The position numbers were made by a program, and so were the translations under genes. This document shows, one piece after another, positions 1 through 9,180 of a stretch of 64,000 nt of DNA; within the stretch, counting starts at the first letter, position 1; each line of letters begins with the position of its first letter. Source of the stretch: Shinella granuli (GTDB taxonomy: Bacteria > Pseudomonadota > Alphaproteobacteria > Rhizobiales > Rhizobiaceae); assembly GCF_004341885.1 (NCBI RefSeq), contig NZ_SLVX01000022.1:44413-108412 (forward strand). Direction: 5' to 3'. The notes beneath the pieces were generated by a model, which saw nothing but the letters and a program-made list of their open reading frames with translations, was not told the DNA's origin and did no database searches.

Positions 1-228
1 AACCGCCTGCCCTACGGCCTTGCCGCCTTCGCCTTTACGCGCAGCAGCGCCACCGCGACGCGGCTCGGCAACGAGGTGGAGGCCGGAATGGTCTCCATCA
101 ACCATCTTGGCCTGGCCCTGCCCGAAGTTCCCTTCGGCGGCATCAAGGATTCGGGCCACGGCACGGAGGGAGGATCCGAAGCGCTGCAGGCCTATCTCGA
201 TACCCGGCTGGTGACCCGCAAGGGCTGA
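1..228 (+). CDS. Aldehyde dehydrogenase, C-terminal fragment
   Basis: The window opens inside a reading frame whose last 75 residues match the C-terminus of NAD(P)-dependent aldehyde dehydrogenases of the succinate-semialdehyde dehydrogenase type. It shows the conserved run PFGGIKDSGHG followed by a Glu-Gly-containing segment and the terminal tail TRLVTRKG. The catalytic Cys and Glu lie upstream of the window and cannot be checked. The family oxidises aldehydes to acids in the cytoplasm, and the exact substrate is unknown. The 5' end is cut only by the window edge; nothing suggests the gene is broken. The next 270 bases carry no convincing gene. Confidence 0.85.
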   Translation, partial: NRLPYGLAAFAFTRSSATATRLGNEVEAGMVSINHLGLALPEVPFGGIKDSGHGTEGGSEALQAYLDTRLVTRKG

Positions 229-501
229 CGCGCCGCTACTTTGGCGCCGCCGACGGGAGGAAGGATCCGACTCCCATCGACAAACCGGATTGTTCAGGCC
301 GGCCCATATTGCTGGCCAGAATGCACCTCCGCGGCGCAGGTCGCGGGGGTGCATCCGTATTCCTTTCCATTTCACCGACTTGCCTCTTGAGCGCGTGGCC
401 GTATCTTGATGTGCCTTTGCTCCGCGCCACCGGATCCACGGGCCGTTTCGAAGCGGTGAGCCTTCCACCGGCCGATTTCGAGCAACAGCGGGAGAACCAG
501 G

Positions 502-1941
502 ATGTCGGAGACCGAACTGAAGCTGGATATCACACCCGATGATCTGGAGGCCCTCGCGGCGTCGGAACTGTTCGGTGAACCGGCCGGCACCCTCGAACAG
601 CACGCGACCTATTTCGACACCCCTGAGAACAGCCTCGGGAGGGCGGGCTTTTCGCTCTGCATATGCCGCTCTGGTGCCGCGCTCGTTCAGACCGTCAAGG
701 CAACCGGTCCGGCGGCGGCCCGCTTTGCCCGGCCGCAGTGGGAAATGCCCGTGACGTCGGAGCAGCCTGTCATCGACGGAACGACCCCCTTGGTGTCCAG
801 GTTTGGAGACATCGCCCCTGCGCTTTCGCCCCTGTTCGAGGTCAATGTTCTCCGCCAGACCTGGACCATGGTCGAGAACACATCCCGCATCGAGGTTTCG
901 GCCGACCGCGGTGAGCTCATCGCGGGGGAAAGGCGGCTTGCCGTTTGCGAACTGGAACTCGTACTGAAGGACGGCGAGCTGGTCGATGTTTTCCGGCTGG
1001 CGCGAAAGATCGAAGCGATCGCACCGGTGACGATTGGCGTCCAATCCAGGGCGGAACGCGGTTACCGCCTTCTCGACGCAGCGCCCGTGGCCATCAAGGC
1101 CGAGCCTATCCACCTCGACATGGACGATACCGCAGGGCATGCGTTTCGCGTGATCGCCGGATCCTGCTTTCGCCAGTTCCGGCTCAACGAAGCGATCCTG
1201 CTTCGTCGGCAAAACGCGGAGGAGGCCCTCCACCAGGCGCGGGTCGCCCTGCGGCGGCTTCGCTCCGCACTCTCGGTGTTCAAGGCCCATCTCGGGGATG
1301 AGGCAAAACGATTGTCCGATGCGTTCCGCTGGCTCGCCGGGCTGCTTGGGGACGCCCGTGATCTCGATGTGCTGGTGGCAAAGACGGCGTCGCCTGCGGC
1401 ACGCGGAAACCTTCAGGAGGCGCGAAGGGCCGCCCATGAAGCCGCTCTTGCTGCGCTGTCGTCACCCCAGGCCCGGGCTCTCATGATCGATTTCAACGAG
1501 TGGCTCCAGTCGGGGAGCTACCGCCGAGAACCCGCCCTCGGCAAGCCCGCGGTCGATTTTGCCGCGCATGCCCTCGACAGACAGCGCAAGAGGCTGAAGA
1601 AGAACGGCAAGGACCTCGCCGGGCTGACCGACGGCGAACGGCACCAGATCCGCAAGGACGCCAAGAAGCTGCGCTATGCGGCCGAGTTCTTCTGCTCGCT
1701 GTTCGAAGAGAAACGCGGGGCGCGCCGCTTCGCGCTTTTCTCTGACGCGATGGAAAAGTTGCAGGATCGGCTCGGCGCCTTGAACGACCTCGTCACCGGC
1801 CCGGACGTCGCAGCGAAATATGGTCTGGACGACCTGGAAGGGTCGGAGCAGGAGCGCAGTCCCCGCAACAAAACGAAACTGATCGAGCGCTCGCAGGCCG
1901 CGTTGGACGACCTGCTCGACACAAAGAAATTCTGGCGCTGA
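502..1941 (+). CDS. CYTH and CHAD domain protein (inorganic triphosphatase-like)
   Basis: This 479-residue protein has an N-terminal CYTH domain (about residues 1-200) and a C-terminal helical CHAD domain (about 215-470). The CYTH hallmark ExExK is E3-T-E5-L-K7; it helps bind triphosphate and metal in this family. CHAD domains are rich in His and basic residues and bind polyphosphate; conserved-looking stretches here are HQARVALRRLRSAL and HQIRKDAKKLRYAAEFF. The likely role is inorganic triphosphate hydrolysis or a polyphosphate-associated function in the cytoplasm. The ATG follows a GGGAG-like ribosome site. It stands alone between an aldehyde dehydrogenase and a TetR gene, so context adds little. 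Confidence 0.9.
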   Translation: MSETELKLDITPDDLEALAASELFGEPAGTLEQHATYFDTPENSLGRAGFSLCICRSGAALVQTVKATGPAAARFARPQWEMPVTSEQPVIDGTTPLVSRFGDIAPALSPLFEVNVLRQTWTMVENTSRIEVSADRGELIAGERRLAVCELELVLKDGELVDVFRLARKIEAIAPVTIGVQSRAERGYRLLDAAPVAIKAEPIHLDMDDTAGHAFRVIAGSCFRQFRLNEAILLRRQNAEEALHQARVALRRLRSALSVFKAHLGDEAKRLSDAFRWLAGLLGDARDLDVLVAKTASPAARGNLQEARRAAHEAALAALSSPQARALMIDFNEWLQSGSYRREPALGKPAVDFAAHALDRQRKRLKKNGKDLAGLTDGERHQIRKDAKKLRYAAEFFCSLFEEKRGARRFALFSDAMEKLQDRLGALNDLVTGPDVAAKYGLDDLEGSEQERSPRNKTKLIERSQAALDDLLDTKKFWR

Positions 1942-2112
1942 ACCGCCCACCGACACACGAATGCCGGGAGAACCTCCAGCGCCGTCGCCACCCGGCATCG
2001 CCCGCGCACGATGTCAGGGTGGATTCTTGTCCCGAACTTGATATCCCTCATGCCTTGCTCAACGTGGCGCCCGTCCATCGGGTGTCGGACAGGCCTGCCA
2101 GGAGGAGACATC

Positions 2113-2775
2113 GTGAGCGCTACGCGACCCCCGAGGGCGAAAGCGTCTGCCGGAAAACAGGCAGCCGGCCGCATGACGCGGGAGGCCTGGATCGAGGCGG
2201 GCATTGCAGCGCTTGTCGAGGAGGGTATCGCCAATGTGAAGATCCAGGTCATGGCGAAGACGCTCGCCGTGTCGCGCTCGAGCTTCTACTGGTTCTTCAC
2301 CGATTTGCAGGAACTGCATGGGGAACTGCTCGAACACTGGCTGCGCAAGAACACCAGCCCGATCATCGAACGGGCGCTCCGCCCCGCGCCGACGGTCACG
2401 AAGGCCGTGTGCCACATCTTCGAATGCTGGGTGGATCCAAGCCTCTTCAGCCCCCGCCTCGATGCGGCGGTCCGCTCCTGGGCGCAGGTGGACGCGTCGG
2501 TGCGCGACGTCGTCGACCAGGCGGACGATCAGCGCGTGGACGCCGTCACGCGCATGTTCCAGCGCTACGGCTATCCGGACGACGAGGCCTTCATCCGCGC
2601 GCGCGTCCTCTACTTCACGCAGATCGGCCACTACACGCTCGGCATGCGCGACGACCGCGAAATGCGGCTGCGCTTCCTGCGGCCCTATCTACTCAGTTTC
2701 ACGGGCCGCACGGCATCGGACGACGAGGTCGAGGCTTTCGAGACATTGATGCGGCGCGTTCAGCCGGACGGCTGA
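2113..2775 (+). CDS. TetR family transcriptional regulator
   Basis: A 220-residue regulator beginning at GTG, placed by a strong AGGAGGA ribosome site eight bases upstream; an in-frame ATG at 2011 lacks such a site and would add 34 residues with no family resemblance. A TetR helix-turn-helix occupies about residues 25-70 (EAWIEAGIAALVEEGIANVK, then VSRSSFYWFF). The rest is an all-helical ligand domain of unknown specificity. It lies just upstream of the sarcosine oxidase operon, and a perfect 20-bp palindrome of TetR-operator type sits between them, so it probably controls that operon. That link is inference. Confidence 0.85.
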   Translation: MSATRPPRAKASAGKQAAGRMTREAWIEAGIAALVEEGIANVKIQVMAKTLAVSRSSFYWFFTDLQELHGELLEHWLRKNTSPIIERALRPAPTVTKAVCHIFECWVDPSLFSPRLDAAVRSWAQVDASVRDVVDQADDQRVDAVTRMFQRYGYPDDEAFIRARVLYFTQIGHYTLGMRDDREMRLRFLRPYLLSFTGRTASDDEVEAFETLMRRVQPDG

Positions 2776-2865
2776 CCGATGGACATGTTTGTACGCTTCA
2801 GGTTTTTGGTTCTTGAGGCGGCGTTCGGCCAGCGGTCCGTTTTCCCGTGTATTGTGCCGCAATCT

Positions 2866-2885
2866 TCTGGACATTAGTGTCCAGA
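2866..2885. promoter_or_regulatory. Perfect 20-bp palindrome, candidate TetR operator
   Basis: TCTGGACA - TTAG - TGTCCAGA: 8-bp arms are exact inverted repeats around four bases. It lies between the TetR gene and soxB, about 125 bases before the soxB ATG. TTGTGC at 2852 with TAGTGT at 2875 (17-base spacing) could be a weak promoter overlapped by the palindrome. The size and TGGACA/TGTCCA half-sites suit a TetR dimer. A run of T does not follow, which argues against a terminator for the TetR gene. Confidence 0.6.
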
Positions 2886-3010
2886 GAGAATACGCATAAT
2901 GCCTGCCGAGCGGAGACGGCTCGGAGGGGATGGTCTTCAGCCATGGGGCGGCACATGAAGCAGCACTCAGCCTTGTCATCGTGCGGCCGCGCAAGCGGCA
3001 ACGGCGCGCG

Positions 3011-4264
3011 ATGACACGGCATTACTCCGCCTTCTCGCTCTTCAAGGAGGGCCTCAGGGGCCAGAAGGGCTGGCAGCAGGCCTGGCGCTCGCCGCAACCG
3101 AAGCCGCGCTACGACATCCTGATCATCGGCGGCGGCGGACATGGCCTTGCGACGGCCTATTACCTCGCCAGAGCGCACAATATCCGCAATGTCGCTGTCA
3201 TCGAGAAGGGCTGGCTGGGCGGCGGCAATACCGGCCGCAACACGACCGTCGTGCGCTCGAACTATTTCTTTCCGGAAAGCACGGCGCTCTACGACCTTGC
3301 GCTGCGCCTCTATGAAACGCTCGGCCGGGATATCAACTACAACATCATGCTTTCCCAGCGCGGCATCATCACCCTTGCCCATAGCGAGGCGGAGATGGAA
3401 ATGGCGGCGCGGACCGTCAACGCCATGCAGATCAACGGCACGGATGCCGAACTCTTCGATGCGAAAGACGTGCGGCGCGTGCTGCCGCTGCTCAACGTCT
3501 CGCCGCAGGCGCGCTATCCGGTTTTCGGCGGTGTCTGGCAGGGCAGGGCAGGGACGGCGCGCCACGATGCGGTCGCGTGGGGCTATGCCCGCGCCGCCGA
3601 CAGGCTGGGCGTCGACATCATCCAGTCCTGCGAGGTGGAGGAATTCCTGGTCGAGGGCGGGCGCTGCCGGGGCGTCAGGACGAGCCGCGGCGAGATCCGC
3701 GCCGAACGGACGGGCATGGTCGTCGCCGGCCATTCCTCGCATCTTGCGGCCAAGGCCGGCTTCCGCCTGCCGATCACCTCCTATGCCTTGCAGGCCTGCG
3801 TTTCCGAGCCGATCAAGCCGGTGCTCGACACGGTCGTGCTGTCCCCCGGAACCGGCACCTATGCCAGCCAGTCGGACAAGGGCGAGCTCGTCATCGGCGG
3901 TGCCCTCGACCGGGTTCCCTCCTACGGGCAACGCGGCAACCTGCCGGTGCTGGAAGATGTCGTCTCGGGCCTTCTCGAAATGTTCCCGTCGTTCCGCCAG
4001 CTCCGGCTGATGCGGCAATGGGCCGGCATCGTCGACGTGACCCCGGATTCATCGCCCATCCTCGGGGAGAGCCCCCTGCCGGGTCTCTTCCTGAACTGCG
4101 GCTGGGGAACGGGCGGCTTCAAGGCCATTCCGGCCGGCGGCACGCTGCTCGCCCACCTGCTGGCGACGGGCACGCACCACGACATCAGCCGCCCCTTCGA
4201 TCTCGACCGCTTCGCACGCGGCCGCTTGATCGATGAAGCCGCCGGCTCCGGCATCGCGCACTAG
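3011..4264 (+). CDS. soxB: Sarcosine oxidase subunit beta
   Basis: A 417-residue beta subunit of the heterotetrameric (alpha-beta-gamma-delta) sarcosine oxidase, which oxidatively demethylates sarcosine to glycine and passes the one-carbon unit to tetrahydrofolate. An FAD Rossmann motif DILIIGGGGHGLATAYYLAR is near the N-terminus. The motif GTARHDAVAW contains His185, aligned with the histidine that covalently binds FMN in characterised enzymes. The ATG at 3011 gives MTRHYSAFSLFKEG, the usual N-terminus of the family; a further upstream in-frame start has no support. It is followed after nine bases by soxD in a clear soxB-D-A-G operon. Confidence 0.97.
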   Translation: MTRHYSAFSLFKEGLRGQKGWQQAWRSPQPKPRYDILIIGGGGHGLATAYYLARAHNIRNVAVIEKGWLGGGNTGRNTTVVRSNYFFPESTALYDLALRLYETLGRDINYNIMLSQRGIITLAHSEAEMEMAARTVNAMQINGTDAELFDAKDVRRVLPLLNVSPQARYPVFGGVWQGRAGTARHDAVAWGYARAADRLGVDIIQSCEVEEFLVEGGRCRGVRTSRGEIRAERTGMVVAGHSSHLAAKAGFRLPITSYALQACVSEPIKPVLDTVVLSPGTGTYASQSDKGELVIGGALDRVPSYGQRGNLPVLEDVVSGLLEMFPSFRQLRLMRQWAGIVDVTPDSSPILGESPLPGLFLNCGWGTGGFKAIPAGGTLLAHLLATGTHHDISRPFDLDRFARGRLIDEAAGSGIAH

Positions 4265-4273
4265 GAGGCACCC

Positions 4274-4558
4274 ATGCAGCTCTTTCCCTGCCCCTTCTGC
4301 GGCCCGCGAAGCGAGAGCGAATTCCATTTCGGCGGAGATGCCGGCAACCATCGCCCGGAAGGGTTTCGCGCCGTGACGGATGGCGAATGGAGCAATTACC
4401 TCCATGCACGCAACAATCCGCGCGGGGCGGCAAACGAAATCTGGATGCACATGACCTGCGGCGAGGTCTTCCGCATGGAACGGGACACCGTGCATCACCG
4501 CGTGGCACGGTCCTTCGCACCGGGAGAGGGAGACGGTCATGACGGCATGGCGCACTGA
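4274..4558 (+). CDS. soxD: Sarcosine oxidase subunit delta
   Basis: A 94-residue delta subunit. This small subunit binds one zinc ion and packs against the alpha subunit. The visible candidate ligands are Cys6 and Cys9 (CPFC), His59 and Cys62 (HMTC), the standard set in this family. An AGGAGG-type ribosome site lies directly before the ATG. Its last 20 bases overlap the start of soxA, indicating translational coupling. Confidence 0.97.
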   Translation: MQLFPCPFCGPRSESEFHFGGDAGNHRPEGFRAVTDGEWSNYLHARNNPRGAANEIWMHMTCGEVFRMERDTVHHRVARSFAPGEGDGHDGMAH

Positions 4559-7346
4559 GGGCGGCTCCGCCATCGACCGTTCGCGGCCGCTGCGCTTTTC
4601 CTTCGACGGGCGCGAGGTCGAGGGCTTTGCCGGCGATACGGTAGCCTCGGCGCTCCTGGCCGGCGGCATCTCCGTCCTCGGCCGCAGCTTCAAGTATCAT
4701 CGCCCGCGGGGCCTCTGGGGCGCGGGCGTCGAAGAGCCGAACGCCCTTGTCGACATCGCCGGAGGCATGCCGAACACCCGGGCCACGCAGGCGCTCGCCG
4801 CCGACGGCATGGCGGTGCGCAGCGTGAATGCCGAACCGAGCGCGCAGAAGGACCGCCATGCCTTCCTCGATGCCTTCTCACGCTTCATTCCGGCGGCCTT
4901 CTACTACAAGACCTTCATGTTTCCGGACTGGCACCTCTTCGAGCCGCGCATCCGGCAGATGGCAGGCCTCGGGACGCTTGACGCGGCGGCGCAAGGCCCC
5001 GCCTTCGCCGAGCAGGTGAACCACCATTGCGACGTGCTGGTGGTCGGCGCGGGACCGGCGGGCCTGCTTGCCGCCCGCAAGGCGCTGCGCGCCGGTAAGC
5101 GCGTGGTTCTCTGCGACGACGGCCGGCAGGCCGGCGGCAGCCTGCTCTTCCGCGCCGCGACCATCGAGGGCAAAACCGGCTCGGAATGGGCGGCGGACAT
5201 GGCCGCGGAACTGGCGGGGGGCGGAGCTCTCGTCCTGGCCGGCACGACGGCCTTCGGCATCTACGACCATCATCTGGCCGGCCTCAACCAGAAGGGCGGG
5301 GACGGCGCGCCGGATCGCCTCTGGCGGATCCGCGCCGGGTCGATCGTGCTTGCCACCGGCGCCATCGAACGGCCGCTGCCCTTCGGCAACAATGACCTGC
5401 CGGGCATCATGTCGGCGGAAGCCGCGCTCGTCTATCTCCGCCGCTTCGGCGTCGCCGCGGGGCGCAAGGTCGTGGTCGCGACGAACAACGGCCTTGCCTA
5501 TGAGACGGCGGAGGCCCTGGCCGCGGCCGGGGCGGATGTCACCGTCGTCGATTATCGCGCCGATGCGCCGCCGCCCGCCGGCGTTCGCGTGCTCGCGGGA
5601 CGCACCATCCTCTCCGCCAGCGGCCGCGGTGCCGTCCATGCCGTCAGGCTTTCCGACGGCAGCGTGCTCGAGGCCGACGCCGTGCTTGCCTCCGGCGGCT
5701 TCACGCCGACCGTGCATCTTTATTGCCAGGCGCAGGGCAAGCTCGACTGGCGCGACGATATTCTCGCCTTCGTGCCCGGCAGGCCAGTCGAGGGCGTCAC
5801 GGTGGTGGGTGCCGCTGCCGGCGATTTCGGCCTTCCGGCGGAACTTGCGGAGCGCGCCGGCCGGGCGCTCGGCATCGTCGCGGCCTGGCCGGAACCGGGC
5901 ACCAGGGAGCGGGTCTGGATCGACCTCCAGAACGACGTCACCGCCAAGGACGTGGAACTCGCCGTGCGGGAAAACTTCGTCTCCGTCGAGCACCTGAAGC
6001 GCTATACGACGCTCGGCATGGCGACGGACCAAGGCAAGACCTCCAACGTCAACGGCCTGGCGCTGATGGCGGAACTCACCGGCCGCCGCATTCCCGAGGT
6101 CGGCACGACGACCTACCGCCCGCCCTTCACGCCGGTCCCGTTCGCCTGCTTCGCAGGCGCCCGCTCCGGCACGCGCATGAGCCCGCTCCGCCGCCTGCCG
6201 CTGGAAAAGCAACATCGCGCCGATGGCGCCGTGTTCCGCGACTATGGCGGCTGGCTGCGCCCCGCCTATTATGGCGCCGGCCCCGCGGACACACGCATCC
6301 AGGCGGAAGCCCGCGCGGCGCGCGAGGGCGTTGCACTCTTCGACGGCTCGCCGCTCGGCAAGATCGAGGTCATCGGCCCGGATGCCGCAGGGTTTCTCGA
6401 CTTCATCTATTACAACACCATGTCGACGCTTCCGCCCGGCCGCTGCCGCTACGGTTTCATCCTCACGGAGGGTGGCAACGTCTATGATGACGGCGTGCTG
6501 GTCCGGCTCGACGAGAATCGCTTCGTCGTCTCGTGCTCCTCCTCGCATGTGGCGGGCGTGCACGCCCTTCTGGAGGAGTGGCGGCAGGACCACTTCGACC
6601 GGCGGCGCATCTTCATCCACAACGCGACGGCCGAGATGGCGACGCTGACCGTCACCGGCCCACGGGCACGGGCGCTGATGGAGGCCGTCGGCTTCGATAT
6701 CCCGCTGGACGACGCGGCCCTGCCGCACATGGCCGTCGCTGCCAGCACGTTCGAAGGCATCGCGGTGCGGATCGCCCGCATCAGCTTCACGGGCGACCGC
6801 TCCTACGAGATCTCGGTACCCGCCGACCGGGCCGCGGCACTCTGGGCACGGCTGCGACGGGAAGGCGAGGCCTTCGGTGCGACGTTGCTCGGCCTCGAAG
6901 CCCTCATGATCCTGCGCGCCGAAAAAGGCTATATCGTCATCGGCAAGGACACCGACGGCACCAGCCGCCCGATGGATTTCGGCCTCACCGCGCCGCTGCA
7001 GCGCAAGAAGGCCGAGTTCATCGGTCGCCGGTCGCTGATCACGGAGGATGCTACACGCGCGGACCGGCGACAGTTCGTGGGCCTCGAAGCCGTCGACGGC
7101 AAGGGCGTATTGCCGACCGGTGCGCACGGCATCGCACGCGAGGGGCGTGGCGTGCGCAGCGCCGGCTATGTCACCTCCAGCTATTTCAGCCCCGCGCTGC
7201 AGAAGCCGATCGCGCTGGGGCTGATCGAGCGCGGCCTTTCCCGCATGGGCGACATCATCGAGCTGCAGCACCTTCGGGAGATCAGGCGCGCCCGCATCAT
7301 CTCCGCCTGCGCCTTCGACGAGGAAGGAAGCCGCCTCCATGCTTGA
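4539..7346 (+). CDS. soxA: Sarcosine oxidase subunit alpha
   Basis: A 935-residue alpha subunit of normal length. The order is an N-terminal Fer2_4-like fold lacking the iron-sulfur cysteines (about 10-95), a dinucleotide-binding domain with VVGAGPAGLLAARKALRAG (about 168-190) that holds non-covalent NAD+ in known enzymes, and a C-terminal GcvT-like aminomethyltransferase domain (about 560-935) that binds tetrahydrofolate. It provides the folate-dependent step that makes 5,10-methylene-THF instead of formaldehyde. The start overlaps soxD by 20 bases and the end overlaps soxG by 8. Confidence 0.97.
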   Translation: MTAWRTEGGSAIDRSRPLRFSFDGREVEGFAGDTVASALLAGGISVLGRSFKYHRPRGLWGAGVEEPNALVDIAGGMPNTRATQALAADGMAVRSVNAEPSAQKDRHAFLDAFSRFIPAAFYYKTFMFPDWHLFEPRIRQMAGLGTLDAAAQGPAFAEQVNHHCDVLVVGAGPAGLLAARKALRAGKRVVLCDDGRQAGGSLLFRAATIEGKTGSEWAADMAAELAGGGALVLAGTTAFGIYDHHLAGLNQKGGDGAPDRLWRIRAGSIVLATGAIERPLPFGNNDLPGIMSAEAALVYLRRFGVAAGRKVVVATNNGLAYETAEALAAAGADVTVVDYRADAPPPAGVRVLAGRTILSASGRGAVHAVRLSDGSVLEADAVLASGGFTPTVHLYCQAQGKLDWRDDILAFVPGRPVEGVTVVGAAAGDFGLPAELAERAGRALGIVAAWPEPGTRERVWIDLQNDVTAKDVELAVRENFVSVEHLKRYTTLGMATDQGKTSNVNGLALMAELTGRRIPEVGTTTYRPPFTPVPFACFAGARSGTRMSPLRRLPLEKQHRADGAVFRDYGGWLRPAYYGAGPADTRIQAEARAAREGVALFDGSPLGKIEVIGPDAAGFLDFIYYNTMSTLPPGRCRYGFILTEGGNVYDDGVLVRLDENRFVVSCSSSHVAGVHALLEEWRQDHFDRRRIFIHNATAEMATLTVTGPRARALMEAVGFDIPLDDAALPHMAVAASTFEGIAVRIARISFTGDRSYEISVPADRAAALWARLRREGEAFGATLLGLEALMILRAEKGYIVIGKDTDGTSRPMDFGLTAPLQRKKAEFIGRRSLITEDATRADRRQFVGLEAVDGKGVLPTGAHGIAREGRGVRSAGYVTSSYFSPALQKPIALGLIERGLSRMGDIIELQHLREIRRARIISACAFDEEGSRLHA

Positions 7347-7887
7347 CGTTTCCTCGAAATGGCGGCCCGAGCCGGACTGGGCGCTTGCCCGCCTCTCCGG
7401 CCCCGGCATCACGATCTGCCCCGTCACCGGTCTCACACAGCGCCTCGTCAGCGGTGATGTCGACCGCTTTCTTGCCCGATACGATCTCGGCAGGGATGTT
7501 GGCGCGCTGGGCCTTGCCCTTGGCGAGCGCTATGCGGTGCGCGTTGCCCGCGATCGGCTGCTGGTTGTCGGGGTTTCCCCTGCGGAGCTGGCGGACGGGT
7601 GGCACGACGAGGGCTGGGCCGTGACGACCGTCAGCGCCGCCCTTCGCGTCGTCGAAGCGAGGGGAGAAGGCATCCGCGATCTCCTGGCACGGGGAACGAC
7701 GCTGGACCCGGACGATCCCGGGCCTTGCGCCGCCATGTCGTTTGCCGGGATGATGGCGACGATCTACGGGCATGCCGAGGCCGGGACCCTGCGGATACAT
7801 GTCGACCGGGGGCTTGCTTCCTATCTGTGGGAGTGGCTCGAATGTCAGCCTCTTCTGGGCGGGATTGGTGAACCCGCCCCAAGATGA
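7339..7887 (+). CDS. soxG: Sarcosine oxidase subunit gamma
   Basis: A 182-residue gamma subunit, whose start overlaps the end of soxA by 8 bases. Gamma subunits are distantly GcvT-like and complete the alpha-beta-gamma-delta tetramer; they are poorly conserved in sequence, and identification rests on length, position as the last sox gene, and features such as RLSGPGITICPVTGLTQRLV. Many sox operons continue with folate enzymes (purU, glyA or folD); here none follows, and a solute-binding protein gene comes next. Confidence 0.93.
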   Translation: MLDVSSKWRPEPDWALARLSGPGITICPVTGLTQRLVSGDVDRFLARYDLGRDVGALGLALGERYAVRVARDRLLVVGVSPAELADGWHDEGWAVTTVSAALRVVEARGEGIRDLLARGTTLDPDDPGPCAAMSFAGMMATIYGHAEAGTLRIHVDRGLASYLWEWLECQPLLGGIGEPAPR

Positions 7888-7945
7888 CGTTTCGTTGTGG
7901 AAGGAACGACCCGCGCTGGTGCGGGCGAAAAAGGGAGTTGAGACA

Positions 7946-9061
7946 GTGAGAAACATTCTGATTATCGGCACGGCCCTCGGCCTGCTCATGAGCACCGCCG
8001 CCCGGGCGGAGGACCTGACATTCGCCGTTGCCGGCCCGCTGACCGGGCCGCTCGCCACGATCGGCGACCAGTTCAAGCAGGGTGCGCAGGCCGCCGCCGA
8101 CGCCATCAACGCCAAGGGCGGCGTGCTGGGCCGCCAGATCAAGCTGCAGTTCGAGGACGACCAGTGCGACCCGAAGCAGGCGGTTTCGGTTGCAAACCGC
8201 ATCGCCGCCAGCGGCATCCAGTTCGTCGATGGCCATGCCTGCTCGGGCTCCAGCATTCCGGCATCGGCGGTCTATGCCGAGAACGGCACGCTGATGATGA
8301 GCCCGGCCTCCTCGAACCCGGTCATGACGGACGATGCCGCCGCCAAGGGCTGGACCAACATCATGCGCCTCTATACCCGCGACGACGCCCAGGGCGCCTT
8401 CATCGGCCCCTGGATCGCCAAGCAATATGCCGGCAAGAACGTCGCGGTCCTGCACGACAAGACGGCCTACGGCCAGGGCGTTGCGGATGCCGTGCGCGCC
8501 ACGATGAATGAAAACGGCCTCAAGGAGATCCTTGCCGAAGGCATCAATGCCGGCGAGAAGGACTACAACGCGCTGGTGACCAAGCTGAAGGATGCCAAGA
8601 TCGATGTCGTCTACTTCGGCGGCTACCACCCGGAAGCTGGCCTCATCCTGCGCCAGGCCGCCGAGCAGGGCTACTCGTTCCAGCTGATCATGCCGGACTC
8701 CATCGCCTCGCCGGAATTCTGGCAGGTCGCAGGCCCGGCCGGCGAAGGCACGATGTTCGTCTTCCCGTCCGATCCGCAGGCCAAGCCCGAAGCGAAGGAA
8801 GCCGTCGAGAAGATCCAGGCCGGCGGCTTCAAGCCGGAAGGCTTCACCCTCTTCTCCTACGCCGTGATCCAGGCCTTCGCCCAGGGTATCGAGCGCGCCG
8901 GCTCGGACGATCCGACCAAGGTGGCCGAAGCCCTGAAGAACGGCCAGCCGATCGACACCGTCGTCGGAACCGTCACCTTCGACGAAAAGGGCGACCTGAA
9001 GAACGCCAGCTACGACATCAACCGCTGGAGCAACGGCAACTACGCGCCGATCGCACAGTAA
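7946..9061 (+). CDS. Branched-chain amino acid-type ABC substrate-binding protein (LivK-like)
   Basis: A 371-residue periplasmic binding protein of the Leu/Ile/Val type (peripla_BP_6 fold). A Sec signal peptide of about 22 residues ends at AARA-ED; the mature part begins LTFAVAGPLTGPLATIGDQF and contains INAKGGVLGRQIKL, typical of the family. The GTG start follows AAGGGAG. No LivHMGF transporter genes are adjacent, so it is an orphan that must borrow permeases elsewhere. It lies 58 bases after soxG on the same strand and may be co-transcribed, raising the possibility of a methylated amine or amino-acid ligand; that is only inference. Confidence 0.9.
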   Translation: MRNILIIGTALGLLMSTAARAEDLTFAVAGPLTGPLATIGDQFKQGAQAAADAINAKGGVLGRQIKLQFEDDQCDPKQAVSVANRIAASGIQFVDGHACSGSSIPASAVYAENGTLMMSPASSNPVMTDDAAAKGWTNIMRLYTRDDAQGAFIGPWIAKQYAGKNVAVLHDKTAYGQGVADAVRATMNENGLKEILAEGINAGEKDYNALVTKLKDAKIDVVYFGGYHPEAGLILRQAAEQGYSFQLIMPDSIASPEFWQVAGPAGEGTMFVFPSDPQAKPEAKEAVEKIQAGGFKPEGFTLFSYAVIQAFAQGIERAGSDDPTKVAEALKNGQPIDTVVGTVTFDEKGDLKNASYDINRWSNGNYAPIAQ

Positions 9062-9122
9062 CGGCGCGGGTCGGATGGCGCACGTCCGGCGGCGCCATCC
9101 TTCGAGGATGCGTTCTCTGCAA

Positions 9123-9155
9123 CAAACAGGCCCGGCAACACACCGGGCCTGTTTG
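9123..9155. terminator. Bidirectional rho-independent terminator
   Basis: CAAACAGGCCCGG and its exact 13-base inverse CCGGGCCTGTTTG flank the seven-base loop CAACACA. It lies between the convergent binding-protein and cytochrome c genes. The A/T-rich outer ends (CAAACA, TGTTTG) suit termination from both directions. Confidence 0.88.
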
Positions 9156-9180
9156 CCCAGTGCATGGCGAGCACGGCCTT

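Noticed and set aside
4878..7436. Very long antisense frame opposite soxA (over 800 codons)
   Set aside because: It lies in full over the strongly conserved soxA and soxG genes; third-position GC bias opens antisense frames in GC-rich DNA. No domain or ribosome site is visible.
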